NCBI RefSeq assembly: GCF_003990645.1
Contig: NZ_RYZK01000001.1
Span: forward strand, 558,001 to 622,000
DNA from: Shimia sediminis
GTDB lineage: Bacteria; Pseudomonadota; Alphaproteobacteria; Rhodobacterales; Rhodobacteraceae
Reading direction: 5' to 3'
DNA: 64,000 nt
The notes beneath the pieces were generated by a model that made no database searches, was not told where the DNA came from, and was given only the letters and a program-made list of their open reading frames with translations. The translations under genes and the position numbers were made by a program. Below are positions 63,868 through 64,000 of the stretch, in pieces (position 1 is the first letter of the stretch; each line of letters opens with the position of its first letter).

Positions 63868-64000
63868 ATGAGTAAGAAAACCTTCCTCGAAGACATCTAC
63901 GATCGCGACAACGTCCCCGACGTCGCCGCACTTTACGACGAATGGGCCGCCACCTATGACGCAGAGATAGCCGACAACGGCTATGCCACCCCCAAACGCT
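63868..64000 (+). CDS. SAM-dependent methyltransferase, N-terminal part (runs off the window)
   Basis: ATG 63868 opens a frame that continues to the window end (44 codons). MSKKTFLEDIYDRDNVPDVA and LYDEWAATYDAEIADNGYATP are the N-terminal helix and the YDxWAxxYD motif of class I methyltransferases. The catalytic core lies beyond the edge. It starts 36 bp after trmFO in the same orientation. Confidence 0.8.
   Translation, partial: MSKKTFLEDIYDRDNVPDVAALYDEWAATYDAEIADNGYATPKR

Overview
The window looks like chromosomal DNA of a marine alphaproteobacterium of the Rhodobacteraceae (Roseobacter group). The main evidence is the block dusB(nifR3)-ntrB-ntrC / ntrY-ntrX / trkA-trkH / hfq-hflX, an IspD-IspF fusion enzyme, an aspartate-rich (Mg-type) HemB, an NtrC without the sigma-54 contact loop, and a DUF6456/DUF6477 gene pair. 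GC content is moderately high throughout. I see no rRNA, no tRNA, no insertion sequence, no integrase and no CRISPR array. This is core genome with a few accessory genes rather than an island.

Layout. 0-5.4 kb: the end of an unidentified gene, an SH3-domain envelope protein, a small orphan, a radical-SAM protein, then a B12-binding corrinoid protein followed by DUF1638 and an SDR oxidoreductase. 5.4-9.8 kb: a cupin/XRE regulator divergent from a tightly coupled four-gene operon (acyl-CoA ligase, DsbA-like thiol oxidoreductase, two-helix K+ channel, MFS exporter). 9.8-15.9 kb: a low-complexity secreted protein with its DUF2092 partner, mfd and a membrane protein. 15.9-21.2 kb: hemB, a YSC84 lipoprotein, a 3-hydroxyisobutyrate-dehydrogenase-like enzyme and a penicillin-acylase-type Ntn hydrolase.

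21-38.8 kb: the regulatory core. hfq-hflX, trkA-trkH (K+ uptake), ntrYX and dusB-ntrBC (nitrogen control) all read leftward. A lone glycosyltransferase-like gene and a pair of paralogous lipoproteins read the other way between them. To the right are ispDF, pgpA, a CinA-type amidohydrolase and amt (ammonium uptake, functionally matched to ntrBC).

38.8-49.7 kb: a PrpD-family protein, a RatA/COQ10-like protein, hpt with a tiny coupled membrane protein, a LysR regulator, cytochrome c' with a diheme cytochrome c, lipA, a Prx5 peroxiredoxin, the divergent DUF6456/DUF6477 pair, an MttB-family methyltransferase lacking pyrrolysine, and an MgtC-like protein. 49.9-64 kb: guaA followed by two perfect 24-bp palindromes, a periplasmic protein with an EamA transporter, a P-loop protein of unknown role, a closely packed chain (metA, alpha/beta hydrolase, ppk2, tetR, lipoprotein esterase), the ribosomal operon rplM-rpsI with a visible promoter and terminator, a SLAC1/TehA transporter, a hotdog thioesterase, an enoyl-CoA hydratase, a 534-bp gap with strong RNA-like hairpins, trmFO, and the start of a methyltransferase.

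No entirely new multi-gene system stands out. The most promising leads are the two palindromes after guaA, the structured gap before trmFO, the corrinoid/DUF1638 unit with its hairpin, and the MttB-like enzyme 44 kb away. Protein functions are inferred from motifs and family knowledge read by eye; no database search was run.
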